From Fibrobacterota bacterium (GTDB lineage: Bacteria > Fibrobacterota > Fibrobacteria > UBA11236), in the NCBI GenBank assembly GCA_023249635.1, contig JAHFCH010000015.1, positions 1 to 58,374 on the forward strand: DNA of 58,374 bases. Reading direction: 5' to 3'. This document shows positions 1-8,381 of this stretch, one piece after another. Numbering within the stretch: position 1 is the stretch's first letter; each line of letters begins with the position of its first letter. Made by a program: the position numbers and the translations under genes. The notes under the pieces were generated by a model. The model did not search any database. It saw nothing but the letters and a program-made list of their open reading frames with translations, and was not told the DNA's origin.

Positions 1-942
1 CAGCAGGCCCGCTTGGGTGTAGTAGTTGTAAGACGGCGAGGCGGGGGCGTCGGCGGAAATCCAGGCGCCCACCGAATCCGCATAACCCTGCCATACCGCG
101 GCCGTGGCCGAATCCCCGATGCGATTGTAGAAGGTGGCATGCTCCTGGTAATAGGGGACGTATCCCGTCCAGACCTTGCCTCCCTTTTCGAAGTAGGCAT
201 TTGCCGGGATATGCGGAGAAGTCCGCGACGGTTGTACCGGGATTAGATGCTTGGCGTACGCGCCCGCGCCGAAGTCGAGCAGCCCGTCCAAGGCCTGGTA
301 CTTGAGGACCGCTCCCAAGGACCAATCGTACAAGGCCGGCAGGGAGGTTTCCGTGGCGAGCAGCACATCCGCGGAAAAGTTCCCGGCGGTGAAAGAGGTC
401 TTAAGCCCTTGCAGATAGGTCGACGTGCTGTTGACCATGGCATAGGTGCCGTTGAGGAGATAGGTGGGGTAGGGGCCGGAGCGGAAAAGGTATTCCCCCA
501 GGTTGGCGGCATCGGGATTGTACCGGTACGGGAAAAGCCCGACCTGGAGGCTGATGCCCGATTGCCCCTGCGGCGCGCTGCGGTAGACGAAGTCGGCGAC
601 GGTGGGTCCCAGGAAAAAATTCTTGTACTGGGTCCCGCCCCATCCGGCCTGGACCACTTCCTTCTTCTGGTATTCGAAGAGGCCGCCCAATCCGATATCG
701 AAATCGATATGCGCGTTCATGGCTACCGATTGGGTCACGAAGGCGCCGAAATGGTCGGTCCAGTCGTCGCGGAAGGCGGGGTTGTTCCCGTAGCGTCCGC
801 TCCGCAAGGATCCGAACTCTTCCAGGGCGCCGATGGACAAAGGCTTGAAAACGGGTTTGGCCTCTCCCCAGGCGGAGGCTCCCCCCATCGCGCCGGAGCC
901 ACAGGCTACCGCCATCACGAAATGCTTCACGCCAGGTTTCAC
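1..942 (-). CDS. Outer-membrane protein, partial (C-terminus beyond the window)
   Basis: The reading frame is open from a GTG at 942 to the window edge, so the C-terminus is missing. The GTG follows an AAGG Shine-Dalgarno by about 7 nt. A second possible start is the ATG nine codons in. The product is clearly paralogous to the protein at 15541-16896. Both share an FKP-[IL]-S block near the N-terminus, a GLGGLF/GVGGLF block, and a segment of the form GLF-x-Y-[KR]-Y-N-x-D-A followed by LGEYL-x-RSG-x-YP. The alternating aromatic/polar strands and the secretion context suggest a beta-barrel outer-membrane protein, but I do not recognise a named family. It lies 49 bp after the DUF1080 gene and probably shares its promoter and the operator at 2180. 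The function is inferred only from context (possible surface sugar handling). Confidence 0.7.
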   Translation of the reverse strand, partial: MKPGVKHFVMAVACGSGAMGGASAWGEAKPVFKPLSIGALEEFGSLRSGRYGNNPAFRDDWTDHFGAFVTQSVAMNAHIDFDIGLGGLFEYQKKEVVQAGWGGTQYKNFFLGPTVADFVYRSAPQGQSGISLQVGLFPYRYNPDAANLGEYLFRSGPYPTYLLNGTYAMVNSTSTYLQGLKTSFTAGNFSADVLLATETSLPALYDWSLGAVLKYQALDGLLDFGAGAYAKHLIPVQPSRTSPHIPANAYFEKGGKVWTGYVPYYQEHATFYNRIGDSATAAVWQGYADSVGAWISADAPASPSYNYYTQAGLL

Positions 943-991
943 TTGCCACCCTTGATATCATGCGCCCGGGTCCCAGGACCTGGGCCGCGAT

Positions 992-2089
992 TCAGAAAAT
1001 CCGGACCTTGCGGACCACTTGGGAGCGCGTGTCCCGCGCTTTCAGCAGGTAGATCCCCGGTGAAAGGGAGGCGAGGAAAACGGCGCGGGTGGAGGCTTCA
1101 GCGAGTACAGCCTGGTATGTCGCCCGACCGTCCAGGCTCACCAGCGTCGCTTCCCGCAAGGGTAGGCGGGCGAAGGAGACGGACACTTCCGAAGGCGTCT
1201 GGTGCACAGCAGGTAGAACGGCAGGCAGGGAATATTTTCCGGTCTGCCCAGCCTTATCCAGGCCGGTGACTGCCGAGCAAGCCGTCGTCGACATTTGCCA
1301 ATCGTTGTTCTTGGGCTCTCCCAGGGCAACCGAGACCGTATCGATGCGCAGGCTGCGGATCCACCAGGCTCCGCCATGATTGGCCTGGAAGCCCCAATAG
1401 CCGTCCGTGATATATCCCTGTCCCAACGCGCCCCGCTGGCCGGAAATCTTGTTGGTCAATTGGTTGCCCGCGTTCCACTTGCTCTGGTTGTACGCGTCCC
1501 AGAAGCGCTGGTTATGGTACTTGTACCCCAATACCTTTTTCCCGTTCATCCAATGCTCCACGCTGTCGCCGACCGCTACGATGCGGGCATCGTTCCATTT
1601 TCCCGTGTTGAAGAGGTTGTAGGTATTGGGCGAGGGCGGGAAGATATCGAAGGCGGCCCCCGGGCTGGCGCTGTTCTCATCGGTGCGGTTGTCGATCGCG
1701 AATTCCACGCCCGTGTTGAATCCATGGGGGCCCGCAACCGTCATCAGGTAAACGACGCCTTCATTGCCAGGGCAGCGGTACGACCAGCGGATATCGAAGC
1801 CGGGGTTGGTGTGGATCTTGAACTTCGAGCGCGTATCATTGGTCACGGGGGTTTGGATGGCTTTGTCCGCCGCGTCCAATTGCCAGCTGGAACTGAGATT
1901 GGTGTTGGTCTCGCTGCCGGACTGGTAATCGACGAAATTATTGCGGAAGGAATCCACGCTGCCGTCGAATATCGGCTTGAAGCCCTGCGCCTCTTCCGAA
2001 GGGCAAGGCTTGTTCGGATCGGCGGCTTGCGCCCGGATCGATGTTTGTCCTAAAAGCAGTACGGCAAGCGCGATCAGTTTATTTTTCAT
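992..2089 (-). CDS. Secreted DUF1080 (3-keto-disaccharide hydrolase family) protein with sorting domain
   Basis: 365 aa. A signal peptide (MKNKLIALAVLLLG, cleavage near AQA) is followed by a concanavalin-like DUF1080 fold at about residues 35-250. Characteristic blocks are FKPIFDGS near the N-terminus, EFAIDNR in the middle, then NDARIVAVGDSVEHWMNGK and the WWIRSLRI end strand. The last ~75 residues form a type IX secretion-like sorting domain ending SPGIYLLKARD...RKVRIF. DUF1080 proteins are known to hydrolyse 3-keto-glycosides, the products of glycoside 3-dehydrogenases. The substrate here is unknown. It is the first gene after the operator at 2180-2195 and is probably co-transcribed with the outer-membrane protein that follows. 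It is paralogous to the gene at 22418, which has a different C-terminal module. Confidence 0.85.
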   Translation of the reverse strand: MKNKLIALAVLLLGQTSIRAQAADPNKPCPSEEAQGFKPIFDGSVDSFRNNFVDYQSGSETNTNLSSSWQLDAADKAIQTPVTNDTRSKFKIHTNPGFDIRWSYRCPGNEGVVYLMTVAGPHGFNTGVEFAIDNRTDENSASPGAAFDIFPPSPNTYNLFNTGKWNDARIVAVGDSVEHWMNGKKVLGYKYHNQRFWDAYNQSKWNAGNQLTNKISGQRGALGQGYITDGYWGFQANHGGAWWIRSLRIDTVSVALGEPKNNDWQMSTTACSAVTGLDKAGQTGKYSLPAVLPAVHQTPSEVSVSFARLPLREATLVSLDGRATYQAVLAEASTRAVFLASLSPGIYLLKARDTRSQVVRKVRIF

Positions 2090-2179
2090 TTTACCCCCAC
2101 GGCAATCATTTCGATAATGGGAATGTAGGCCGCTGGTCCGAAGGCCGCGGTGGCCGCGGGGCCGATAGGGCGGCTTATT

Positions 2180-2195
2180 GTTCTCCCTTGAGAAC
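2180..2195. promoter_or_regulatory. 16-bp palindromic operator GTTCTC-CCTT-GAGAAC
   Basis: Perfect 6-bp arms with a 4-bp spacer, 91 bp upstream of the DUF1080 start at 2089. It is one of seven copies in the carbohydrate island. See the regulon finding. Confidence 0.8.
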
Positions 2196-2245
2196 GCATG
2201 CCCGGCCGCCCCATTGGCATGGGCGGGACCTGGCGAAGGAAAGCT

Positions 2246-4048
2246 TCAGAGCACGAGCTTCCTGGCGAAGGAACGCGAGCCATGCCGGACCTCCAGGACA
2301 TAGAGCCCTGCGCCCGGGGAAAGGGAAATGGAAATCGGACCTTGCTCCCCCGATCTCCAGACAACGGCCCCTGAGAGGGATCGCAAGGTAAGCGAATACG
2401 CGTCGGCGATTTCCGTTACGATCTTCAGCGTTCCCCGGCCAAGCGCTTCGCTGTGCACCAAGGATTGCAAGCGCGAGTCGCCCAGGCGGCCCTGCGCCAG
2501 ATGGACGGCCGGATTCCAATCCTGGCCGGATATGTTATTCAAGGTATACCAGGCTTCGTTGTCCCAGGGGATTTCGCCGGTGGCGGACTTTACGCCCATG
2601 ATCTTGAAGTCGACTGCATAGTCCATGGCTTTCAGCCCGGCTATCGCCAGGAACACCCGTTTACCATCCTGGGAAACCTTCGTTTCCGAAACGGGCCGGG
2701 GCTCATCCGCCTCCTTGCAGCAGCCATAGGTGGGACTACGGGTGTAGTGCCACTGTTTCACCGAAAAGTTCGCCGGAATGATGGTGGTCATGTCTACCGG
2801 TTGGGTGAACTCGATTTCGAAACCGGCCTTGAACGAATGGATGGCCAGCATCTCGAAGGCGCTTTTACCGGGCTTCTGGGTAATCCGGTACATGGGCATG
2901 AGATCGCCCCCGGGCCAGTTGCCTCCCACTTTTTCCATGCTGCCCGTGTATAGGGCCCCGTCCGGGCCCCACGTCAGGCGATTGGTTGCGGCATTGCCCA
3001 TGCCGTTGGTCATGTGGAAGACCGCTCCCTGGTAATCGCCTGCGACCTTTTCCAATGCGAAGCGCAACAAGCCGGGGCCGTTGATGTCCCCGTCGAACCA
3101 TTGGCCGGCAAAGAGGCCTTTATCGACATAGATGGGCTGGCTATTCGATGCGCCGGCGACCTGTGATGGATAGGGAATCCATACCGCGGGGGGTTGATAG
3201 GGGAGGCTTTCCGCCCAGTTCGGTGGATTGTTGGTTTGGCGGTGCCCGTAGAATTTCCCGGGTTTCATATGCATGAAGGCATCGGCCGGGAGGTAGCTCC
3301 CCTGGTTATCGACCACGAACATATCCCCATCCGCGTTGATATTCGCCCCGTTGGGCGAGCGCAGGCCGCCGCAATACTTGACGAAATGGCTGCCGTCGGG
3401 ATCCCACTGGAGAAAGGCGCCGGAATATTCATCGGTAACCGGTACGTCGGAGGGACCTCCGTGCCGGATGCTGCCGGAATACGGAGCGTAGAATTTTCCG
3501 GCGTGGTAAATGGGCGTGAACACCCAGTGGTGCCAGTGGGCCCCGAAAGGCCAATCGATGATCTTGGTTTTGTTGGCGGACGGATTCGCCGTTGAGCTGT
3601 TCTGCGCTATCGAGTAGAACGCGTCCCGGTCGCTCACGTAAATCTTATCGTTGACGATATTGAGGCCGGACGGATCCTTGAAATTATTCGCGATGAGGGT
3701 CATACGGACGTTCTTGGAATCCGTCGCGCCCTCGACGATGAAAACGCAAGAGTTCGGATCCGGATTGGCGGGAAGGCCTCCGCCTCCGCCCCCGATGGAT
3801 CCAGAGGTAAGGATCACCATCCGTCCATCGGAAAGAAAGCCGATGCCCATGTTCCTATACATATCCGGTAGGGGAATGGCTTGGATATCAAAGGCCGGGT
3901 GGACCGCATTGGCCGGTATGGCCGCCGTGCCCGTATTGCAGAGGGCGGCGGCGAAAATCAATCCCATTACCGGAGCCCGCAAAAATTTATTCGAGCGGTT
4001 TACCTTCGGAACGGAATGGACGGTTACCGGCGTTCTTGAGATTTCCAT
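2246..4048 (-). CDS. Secreted beta-propeller (sorbosone dehydrogenase/NHL-like) with sorting domain
   Basis: 600 aa. The N-terminus (MEISRTPV...) has a hydrophobic segment at about residues 28-45 ending in an AIPANA-like cleavage site. Repeated blade-like motifs such as GIGFLSDGRMVILTSG, DPSGLNIVNDKIYVSDRD, SPNGANINADGDMFVVDN and TNRLTWGPDGALYTGSM resemble the glucose/sorbosone dehydrogenase and membrane-bound dehydrogenase propellers often seen beside ThuA and DUF1080 genes. A run of glycines (about residues 84-90) is low complexity. The last ~75 residues are a sorting domain (LSPGAGLYVLEVRHG...KLVL). It is a single-gene transcription unit under the operator at 4147, separated from the DUF1080 gene by 156 bp. 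The specific reaction and cofactor cannot be told from the sequence. Confidence 0.75.
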   Translation of the reverse strand: MEISRTPVTVHSVPKVNRSNKFLRAPVMGLIFAAALCNTGTAAIPANAVHPAFDIQAIPLPDMYRNMGIGFLSDGRMVILTSGSIGGGGGGLPANPDPNSCVFIVEGATDSKNVRMTLIANNFKDPSGLNIVNDKIYVSDRDAFYSIAQNSSTANPSANKTKIIDWPFGAHWHHWVFTPIYHAGKFYAPYSGSIRHGGPSDVPVTDEYSGAFLQWDPDGSHFVKYCGGLRSPNGANINADGDMFVVDNQGSYLPADAFMHMKPGKFYGHRQTNNPPNWAESLPYQPPAVWIPYPSQVAGASNSQPIYVDKGLFAGQWFDGDINGPGLLRFALEKVAGDYQGAVFHMTNGMGNAATNRLTWGPDGALYTGSMEKVGGNWPGGDLMPMYRITQKPGKSAFEMLAIHSFKAGFEIEFTQPVDMTTIIPANFSVKQWHYTRSPTYGCCKEADEPRPVSETKVSQDGKRVFLAIAGLKAMDYAVDFKIMGVKSATGEIPWDNEAWYTLNNISGQDWNPAVHLAQGRLGDSRLQSLVHSEALGRGTLKIVTEIADAYSLTLRSLSGAVVWRSGEQGPISISLSPGAGLYVLEVRHGSRSFARKLVL

Positions 4049-4146
4049 GGATTACCCCGTTAAAGCAAAGATTCCCTACCTGCGCCTCAAGCTAAACCGC
4101 AGGGAGGGTTCCAGCGCGGCGTCCGGGCATGGGGGTCTGGGATTTC

Positions 4147-4162
4147 GTTCTCTAATGAGAAT
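4147..4162. promoter_or_regulatory. 16-bp palindromic operator GTTCTC-TAAT-GAGAAT
   Basis: Same palindrome with one arm mismatch (final T for C), 99 bp upstream of the propeller start at 4048. Confidence 0.8.
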
Positions 4163-4190
4163 GCAGCCTGGGCGCGCGCGCCGTTACCCG

Positions 4191-7049
4191 TCAAGGGATA
4201 GCGATGCGGCGCTGGACCCGTTCGCCGCCGGCGCGGCCTTCCATGAGGAAACTCCCGTGACCCACGCCGGCAAGGAGCATATTCGCGGTATGCGATCCGG
4301 CGGGTTGACGGCCCAACTGCAAGGTCCGCAAGCAGCGGCCATCCAGCGAGGACAAGCGGAACCGGATCCCGGAAGCGACAGACAGGACATAGTTGATATT
4401 CAGCCCGTCAGGCCCCGTTCCGGAAATATCCATGCGGAAGCCGCGCGCGCCCACCGGAGACGGGGTATGAATGGCGGTAAGCAGCCAACTGCCGCCGGCA
4501 AGTTTCAGGGTACGCACGCCAAATCTAGGTATCGACAATTTGAGGGTGGACGACCCAGGTTGGACGCTGGGGATAACGGTTAACGGCGAAATGACCCTGC
4601 CATCAAGTTCGACCAGGTTGGCGCCTGTTGGGATGAATCCGAGTTCTACGGTTTGTTCTTGCGCATCGCCTTCGGCATTGAACAGGCGCAGCAACATATT
4701 CCCGCCATCCATGAGGATGGTAGGGACGTATGTTCCCGTTGCCGTCCTTACCAGGGATTTGGTCATGGCCTGCCCGGCCGGAGGGGCGGTCATCATCCTC
4801 GCGAGCAGGGGTTCGCCCCAACGGTATTGTTCGTTCCACGTATGCGCCTGGTCCCATGTCCCGGCATGGGGAACCAGGGAGTAATGCACGTCCGTAGGTC
4901 CGGTGATGGAATAATTCCTGTCCCATAATCCCGGCCCGCTATAAGCGAGCACCAGTCCCAGCGGATCGTTCGGCCCGAACGCGTAGCTGGTCGTGTGGTC
5001 GCTCATCAGCGTCAAGCCGTACGCTCCCGCTGCGTCATTGATATCCACCCAGTTGACTATGATATTGTGTTTAATCGCTTCCCATGTGTCGAAAAACGTA
5101 TTGTCGTTGGCGCTTTTGCACACATCGAAAGCGGCATTTTTATTCAGCACCACGGGCCCGGTAAGCGCGGAGGGGAAAATGGCCTGCAATTTATAGCGGT
5201 CATTGTAAAAGGGTTTGGCCATGGCCCCTGCGACCGGTCCGCCGCTCCAGGTCTGGCCGATTTGCGGATTGCCGGACCAATCGATATGTACCTTCATCTC
5301 GATGCGTTTCTGCCCCTGAACCAGAGTCAAAGTCGAAACGAACGGATGAATGCCTATTTTTCCGCTTGCCGTTACGGTAACGCGCACCGGTCCATTCTCG
5401 ACGATTTGCAGGGTCGCGGGCGCATCGGCGCTGCTTAGCCACGTACCATTGACTTGTCCCCGGTATTCGTTGAAACGCCGCGGGCTGGACGCATCCACGA
5501 ATTCGCGTTGCAAGGCTTTGTCGTAAAGGCTGCTTATCGTGCCGCCCTTGGAGGGATCAAGGGTGATTTTATACCCATCGGTCTCGAGGATCGCCGCGCC
5601 ATTAGGCTGGATGCCGGCCCGCGCGCCGGACTCTCCCGGCGCCGTTCCGGACGGCTCTACCCGATAAGTGGAATACCCGAGGGACGGGGTCGTCGCGTTG
5701 AAGACGAGTTCTTGCGAAGAGGCGCCGTTCACCTGGCAAGGCACTTCCTGGCCTTGTGCGTTGTACACCTTCGCGTACTTGGTCCCCGAACCCACCCAAT
5801 TGGAAGGCAGCTGTAGGGAAGCGATATCGTTGCGGTCGGCGCTGACCGTGTTTACGATCCGGATATAATGGCTTCCATCAGGGGCTCCGCTTCCCGCAGC
5901 CAGCTTACCTAAGGCCTCGTTTTGGATATTGTCGCATTTCGTTTGCGTGTTCGGGATCCAAACCATAGTCGTCTGTTTGGCCCAGTTGCCGGCGGGATGG
6001 CCGTTATAGGGGACGATCCAGACATCGTGGTGCTGGGAAAGATTAAGCGTTTTCCAGGCATCGCGAAGTTCATGTTCTTGCCATTGCGCGCCGGCCCCGA
6101 ATACCGCCAGCGCCGAAGCCTTTTCCGTGGCGACTATCCTGTTTTCACCTGCCCGGACGCTCTGGGCAAGTCCCTGCACCACCTGTGCGCCCCATACAAG
6201 ACAGACGCGGATATTTTCTTGCGAGAAACGCCAATCCACTGTGGGCTTTATGGCGACCTTTTCGAAATACTCCGTCCATGTCCTATACACGGAGGGCACC
6301 CCAAGCGGCATGGGGCCGGCCTTCCTGCCGGCATCTTGCAAACACTCCCCGACCGGGTGCAGTATCCCGGCATCCCTTGCGCTCTTGATATAAGCTGCCG
6401 TATTAAGACTTGCTATCGTCGCCCGGGTTCCGATCGCGCTCTCGCTGGCATAGCGTGGAACCGCCGTGATTGCCGTCCCGTCAGGCCCGATCCAGTTTAC
6501 CACCTCGGCATCTTTGCCGATACAATATCCGCCCCAAGTGGTGTTCGGGTTTTTAAGCGACGCATAGGGCATTCCAAGCGACTTCAGGATTTGGGGCATC
6601 GCGCTCGTCCAGCAAGGCTCTTCAGGGGAATAGGTCTTTATGACTGCGCTGGGGAATGAATTATGGATAGTTTCGGCACCGTAGAGGAATTGGCGGATCA
6701 GGCTTTCTCCATCGATATTCCAAAAGTACGTTTGGTTAGATGAATTAACGAATTCAAAGCGATCAGGGGCGTCCTTGAACATTTGCTGCAAACTATTGTA
6801 GGCAGAGGGATCTCTTTGCTGTTCCAACGCCCAGGTTGCGGGTTCGATTTCAAAGTTCATTTTCCAATTGGGCTTGCTTCGCATGGTTTTCACGATCCAC
6901 TGGGTAAAATCGCTTGGATACCCCCCTTCAGCGCCGCCATGATAACCTTCGACAAATGAAGGCATTTCCTGACAGAGAGCCATGAATGGCAAAAGCATTA
7001 CCAGTAAGGGGACGCAACGACTTGACCGCTTGAAAATGGAAAAGGACAT
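4191..7049 (-). CDS. Secreted GH38-family alpha-mannosidase-like glycosidase with sorting domain
   Basis: 952 aa with a signal peptide (MSFSIFKRSSRCVPLLVMLL, cleavage near residue 27). The N-terminal half matches the GH38 (beta/alpha)7 domain: GYHGG at 35-39, FEIEPATW at 66-73, YSPEEPCW near 140-147 and SQHHDVW at 338-344, the last matching the metal-binding HHD region. The second half is the beta-sandwich typical of GH38 C-terminal domains (YKITLDPSKGGTISSLYDKAL near the middle). It ends in a ~75-residue sorting domain (LDGRCLRTLQLG...RIAIP). GH38 enzymes cleave terminal alpha-mannose with a bound divalent metal. Linkage specificity is unknown. It is preceded by a GGGGG-containing ribosome site and the operator at 7132. 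Together with the GH92 gene at 24033 it suggests mannoside turnover. Confidence 0.82.
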   Translation of the reverse strand: MSFSIFKRSSRCVPLLVMLLPFMALCQEMPSFVEGYHGGAEGGYPSDFTQWIVKTMRSKPNWKMNFEIEPATWALEQQRDPSAYNSLQQMFKDAPDRFEFVNSSNQTYFWNIDGESLIRQFLYGAETIHNSFPSAVIKTYSPEEPCWTSAMPQILKSLGMPYASLKNPNTTWGGYCIGKDAEVVNWIGPDGTAITAVPRYASESAIGTRATIASLNTAAYIKSARDAGILHPVGECLQDAGRKAGPMPLGVPSVYRTWTEYFEKVAIKPTVDWRFSQENIRVCLVWGAQVVQGLAQSVRAGENRIVATEKASALAVFGAGAQWQEHELRDAWKTLNLSQHHDVWIVPYNGHPAGNWAKQTTMVWIPNTQTKCDNIQNEALGKLAAGSGAPDGSHYIRIVNTVSADRNDIASLQLPSNWVGSGTKYAKVYNAQGQEVPCQVNGASSQELVFNATTPSLGYSTYRVEPSGTAPGESGARAGIQPNGAAILETDGYKITLDPSKGGTISSLYDKALQREFVDASSPRRFNEYRGQVNGTWLSSADAPATLQIVENGPVRVTVTASGKIGIHPFVSTLTLVQGQKRIEMKVHIDWSGNPQIGQTWSGGPVAGAMAKPFYNDRYKLQAIFPSALTGPVVLNKNAAFDVCKSANDNTFFDTWEAIKHNIIVNWVDINDAAGAYGLTLMSDHTTSYAFGPNDPLGLVLAYSGPGLWDRNYSITGPTDVHYSLVPHAGTWDQAHTWNEQYRWGEPLLARMMTAPPAGQAMTKSLVRTATGTYVPTILMDGGNMLLRLFNAEGDAQEQTVELGFIPTGANLVELDGRVISPLTVIPSVQPGSSTLKLSIPRFGVRTLKLAGGSWLLTAIHTPSPVGARGFRMDISGTGPDGLNINYVLSVASGIRFRLSSLDGRCLRTLQLGRQPAGSHTANMLLAGVGHGSFLMEGRAGGERVQRRIAIP

Positions 7050-7105
7050 GTTAACCCCCTGGCTTACTCCACAAGCTAGGGTGCAGGGATGGTTTCGGTG
7101 CGGCG

Positions 7106-8362
7106 TTAGGGGAAGGTGGGACCTAGATCTCGTTCTCTATGGAGAATGAAGGTAGGGGATTTTTTGAAACCGCGGCCTAAAATATCCTTACGCAGCCTCA
7201 TCGAATTCCCATCCACCCGGTTATGTTCTTCCATACCTGAACGAAGGAGCGCTGCGGACGCGGAATAGGAAAGCAGTTTTCCGTCGGTCCGCTGGGATTC
7301 GAACGAGAGCTTGACCCAATCGGCATTCCGGCTCCCCCGGAGGATTTGCACTTCATCCATATACCCGCGGAAATAACCGCCTTGATTATTTTCCCCGAGC
7401 CAGACGGTCTCCCGATTCTTGACGGGCGTCCCGTACGTGGCCGTGTCCCCGTCCTTGAGGCCGTTGATGTAAATCTTGAGTCGGCTTCCCTCATTGACCC
7501 CTACGACAAAGGCCCATGCCGGGGGACCTCCGAAATGGTTCCCCGTCCCCACGCAATCATGGTCCTTGCCGTTGGGGCCTTTTCCGTCCTGGTTCACGCA
7601 GAACTCCAATGTCTGCGCATTCGAACGGTACAACCGCCACGCGCCTTCCCCTTTTCCTACCAAGGGGTACCGCATGACCCCGTCTTTGCTCTCAAGCTTG
7701 ATCCAGCAGGCCAAAGCCATAGGACCGGTGAAATCGAAATCGGATCGGGTCAAGGGTTTTATCATGATTGATTGCCCGCCAGATCGATTCGGGTGGAAGT
7801 AATGGCCGGTTCCCACGATACCCTCCGTTGCATTCGCCGCAGTCAGGTTTTTTCCTTGGCCATTGGCCGCCATCGAGGTCGCATCCCGATATCCATCCGG
7901 ATCCGTATTCCCGGTTTCGCTCAAGTGCCATACGCCTGCATATCCGTCAGCGGTATCGAAAACCTGACTGGGCGCTCCGGCTTCCGGTGCCGAAGCGTTT
8001 CCCCAGTCCATGGAAAAGGCAGGGTATACCCGGTTTCCGAAAACCGTGTCCATTTTGATCCAAATTTCGGCAACCCGCGCGACCTTGTCCCATCTCTCGA
8101 TTTGAAAGGGAATCGGCACCCCACTCAGCTTGAAAAAACGGATGTCCTCGCCGTGGTCACGCGCTTGCGTGAAATCAAAGTTCCCCGCTTTAAGCCGAAC
8201 AACCACGGGAATATGCGTTACGGTACCGGAAACATTGGCTCCGCTTGCGGTGGTATTAATCATCCATAGGCGATTGAACCGCCAATCCGGATGAATAGCC
8301 TGGGAAAAGGCACAACCGATACCCAAGCAAAATAGGCTTAAGCCTCCGGCATTGAACAGCAT
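7106..8362 (-). CDS. Secreted DUF2341/LamG-domain protein
   Basis: 418 aa with a signal peptide (MLFNAGGLSLFCLGIGCAFS). Residues ~25-135 are a DUF2341 domain (VVVRLKAGNFDFTQARDHGEDIRF, then PFQIERWD). Residues ~150-360 are a laminin-G/concanavalin-like jelly roll (GVWHLSE; MALACWIKLES; GYMDEVQILRGSRNADW). The same architecture is present in the lipoprotein at 19760, so the two are paralogs. Such proteins bind or decorate polysaccharides at the cell surface and no catalytic function is known. It follows the ThuA gene by 19 bp and ends an operon with GSDH and ThuA. The last ~45 residues look unlike the family and run through the GH38 operator, so the original stop may have been lost or a frameshift may lie near 7260. 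Confidence 0.75.
   Translation of the reverse strand: MLFNAGGLSLFCLGIGCAFSQAIHPDWRFNRLWMINTTASGANVSGTVTHIPVVVRLKAGNFDFTQARDHGEDIRFFKLSGVPIPFQIERWDKVARVAEIWIKMDTVFGNRVYPAFSMDWGNASAPEAGAPSQVFDTADGYAGVWHLSETGNTDPDGYRDATSMAANGQGKNLTAANATEGIVGTGHYFHPNRSGGQSIMIKPLTRSDFDFTGPMALACWIKLESKDGVMRYPLVGKGEGAWRLYRSNAQTLEFCVNQDGKGPNGKDHDCVGTGNHFGGPPAWAFVVGVNEGSRLKIYINGLKDGDTATYGTPVKNRETVWLGENNQGGYFRGYMDEVQILRGSRNADWVKLSFESQRTDGKLLSYSASAALLRSGMEEHNRVDGNSMRLRKDILGRGFKKSPTFILHRERDLGPTFP
7132..7147. promoter_or_regulatory. 16-bp palindromic operator GTTCTC-TATG-GAGAAT
   Basis: Located 83 bp upstream of the GH38 start. It lies inside the last codons of the upstream LamG reading frame, which suggests that this frame's tail is not real coding sequence. 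Confidence 0.8.
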
Positions 8363-8381
8363 TGAATCCCCCGGTTCCGAT

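Noticed and set aside
3651-4583. A plus-strand frame of about 310 codons over the beta-propeller start and the GH38 end
   Set aside because: It crosses two well-supported minus-strand genes and an operator, and has low-complexity stretches without family similarity.
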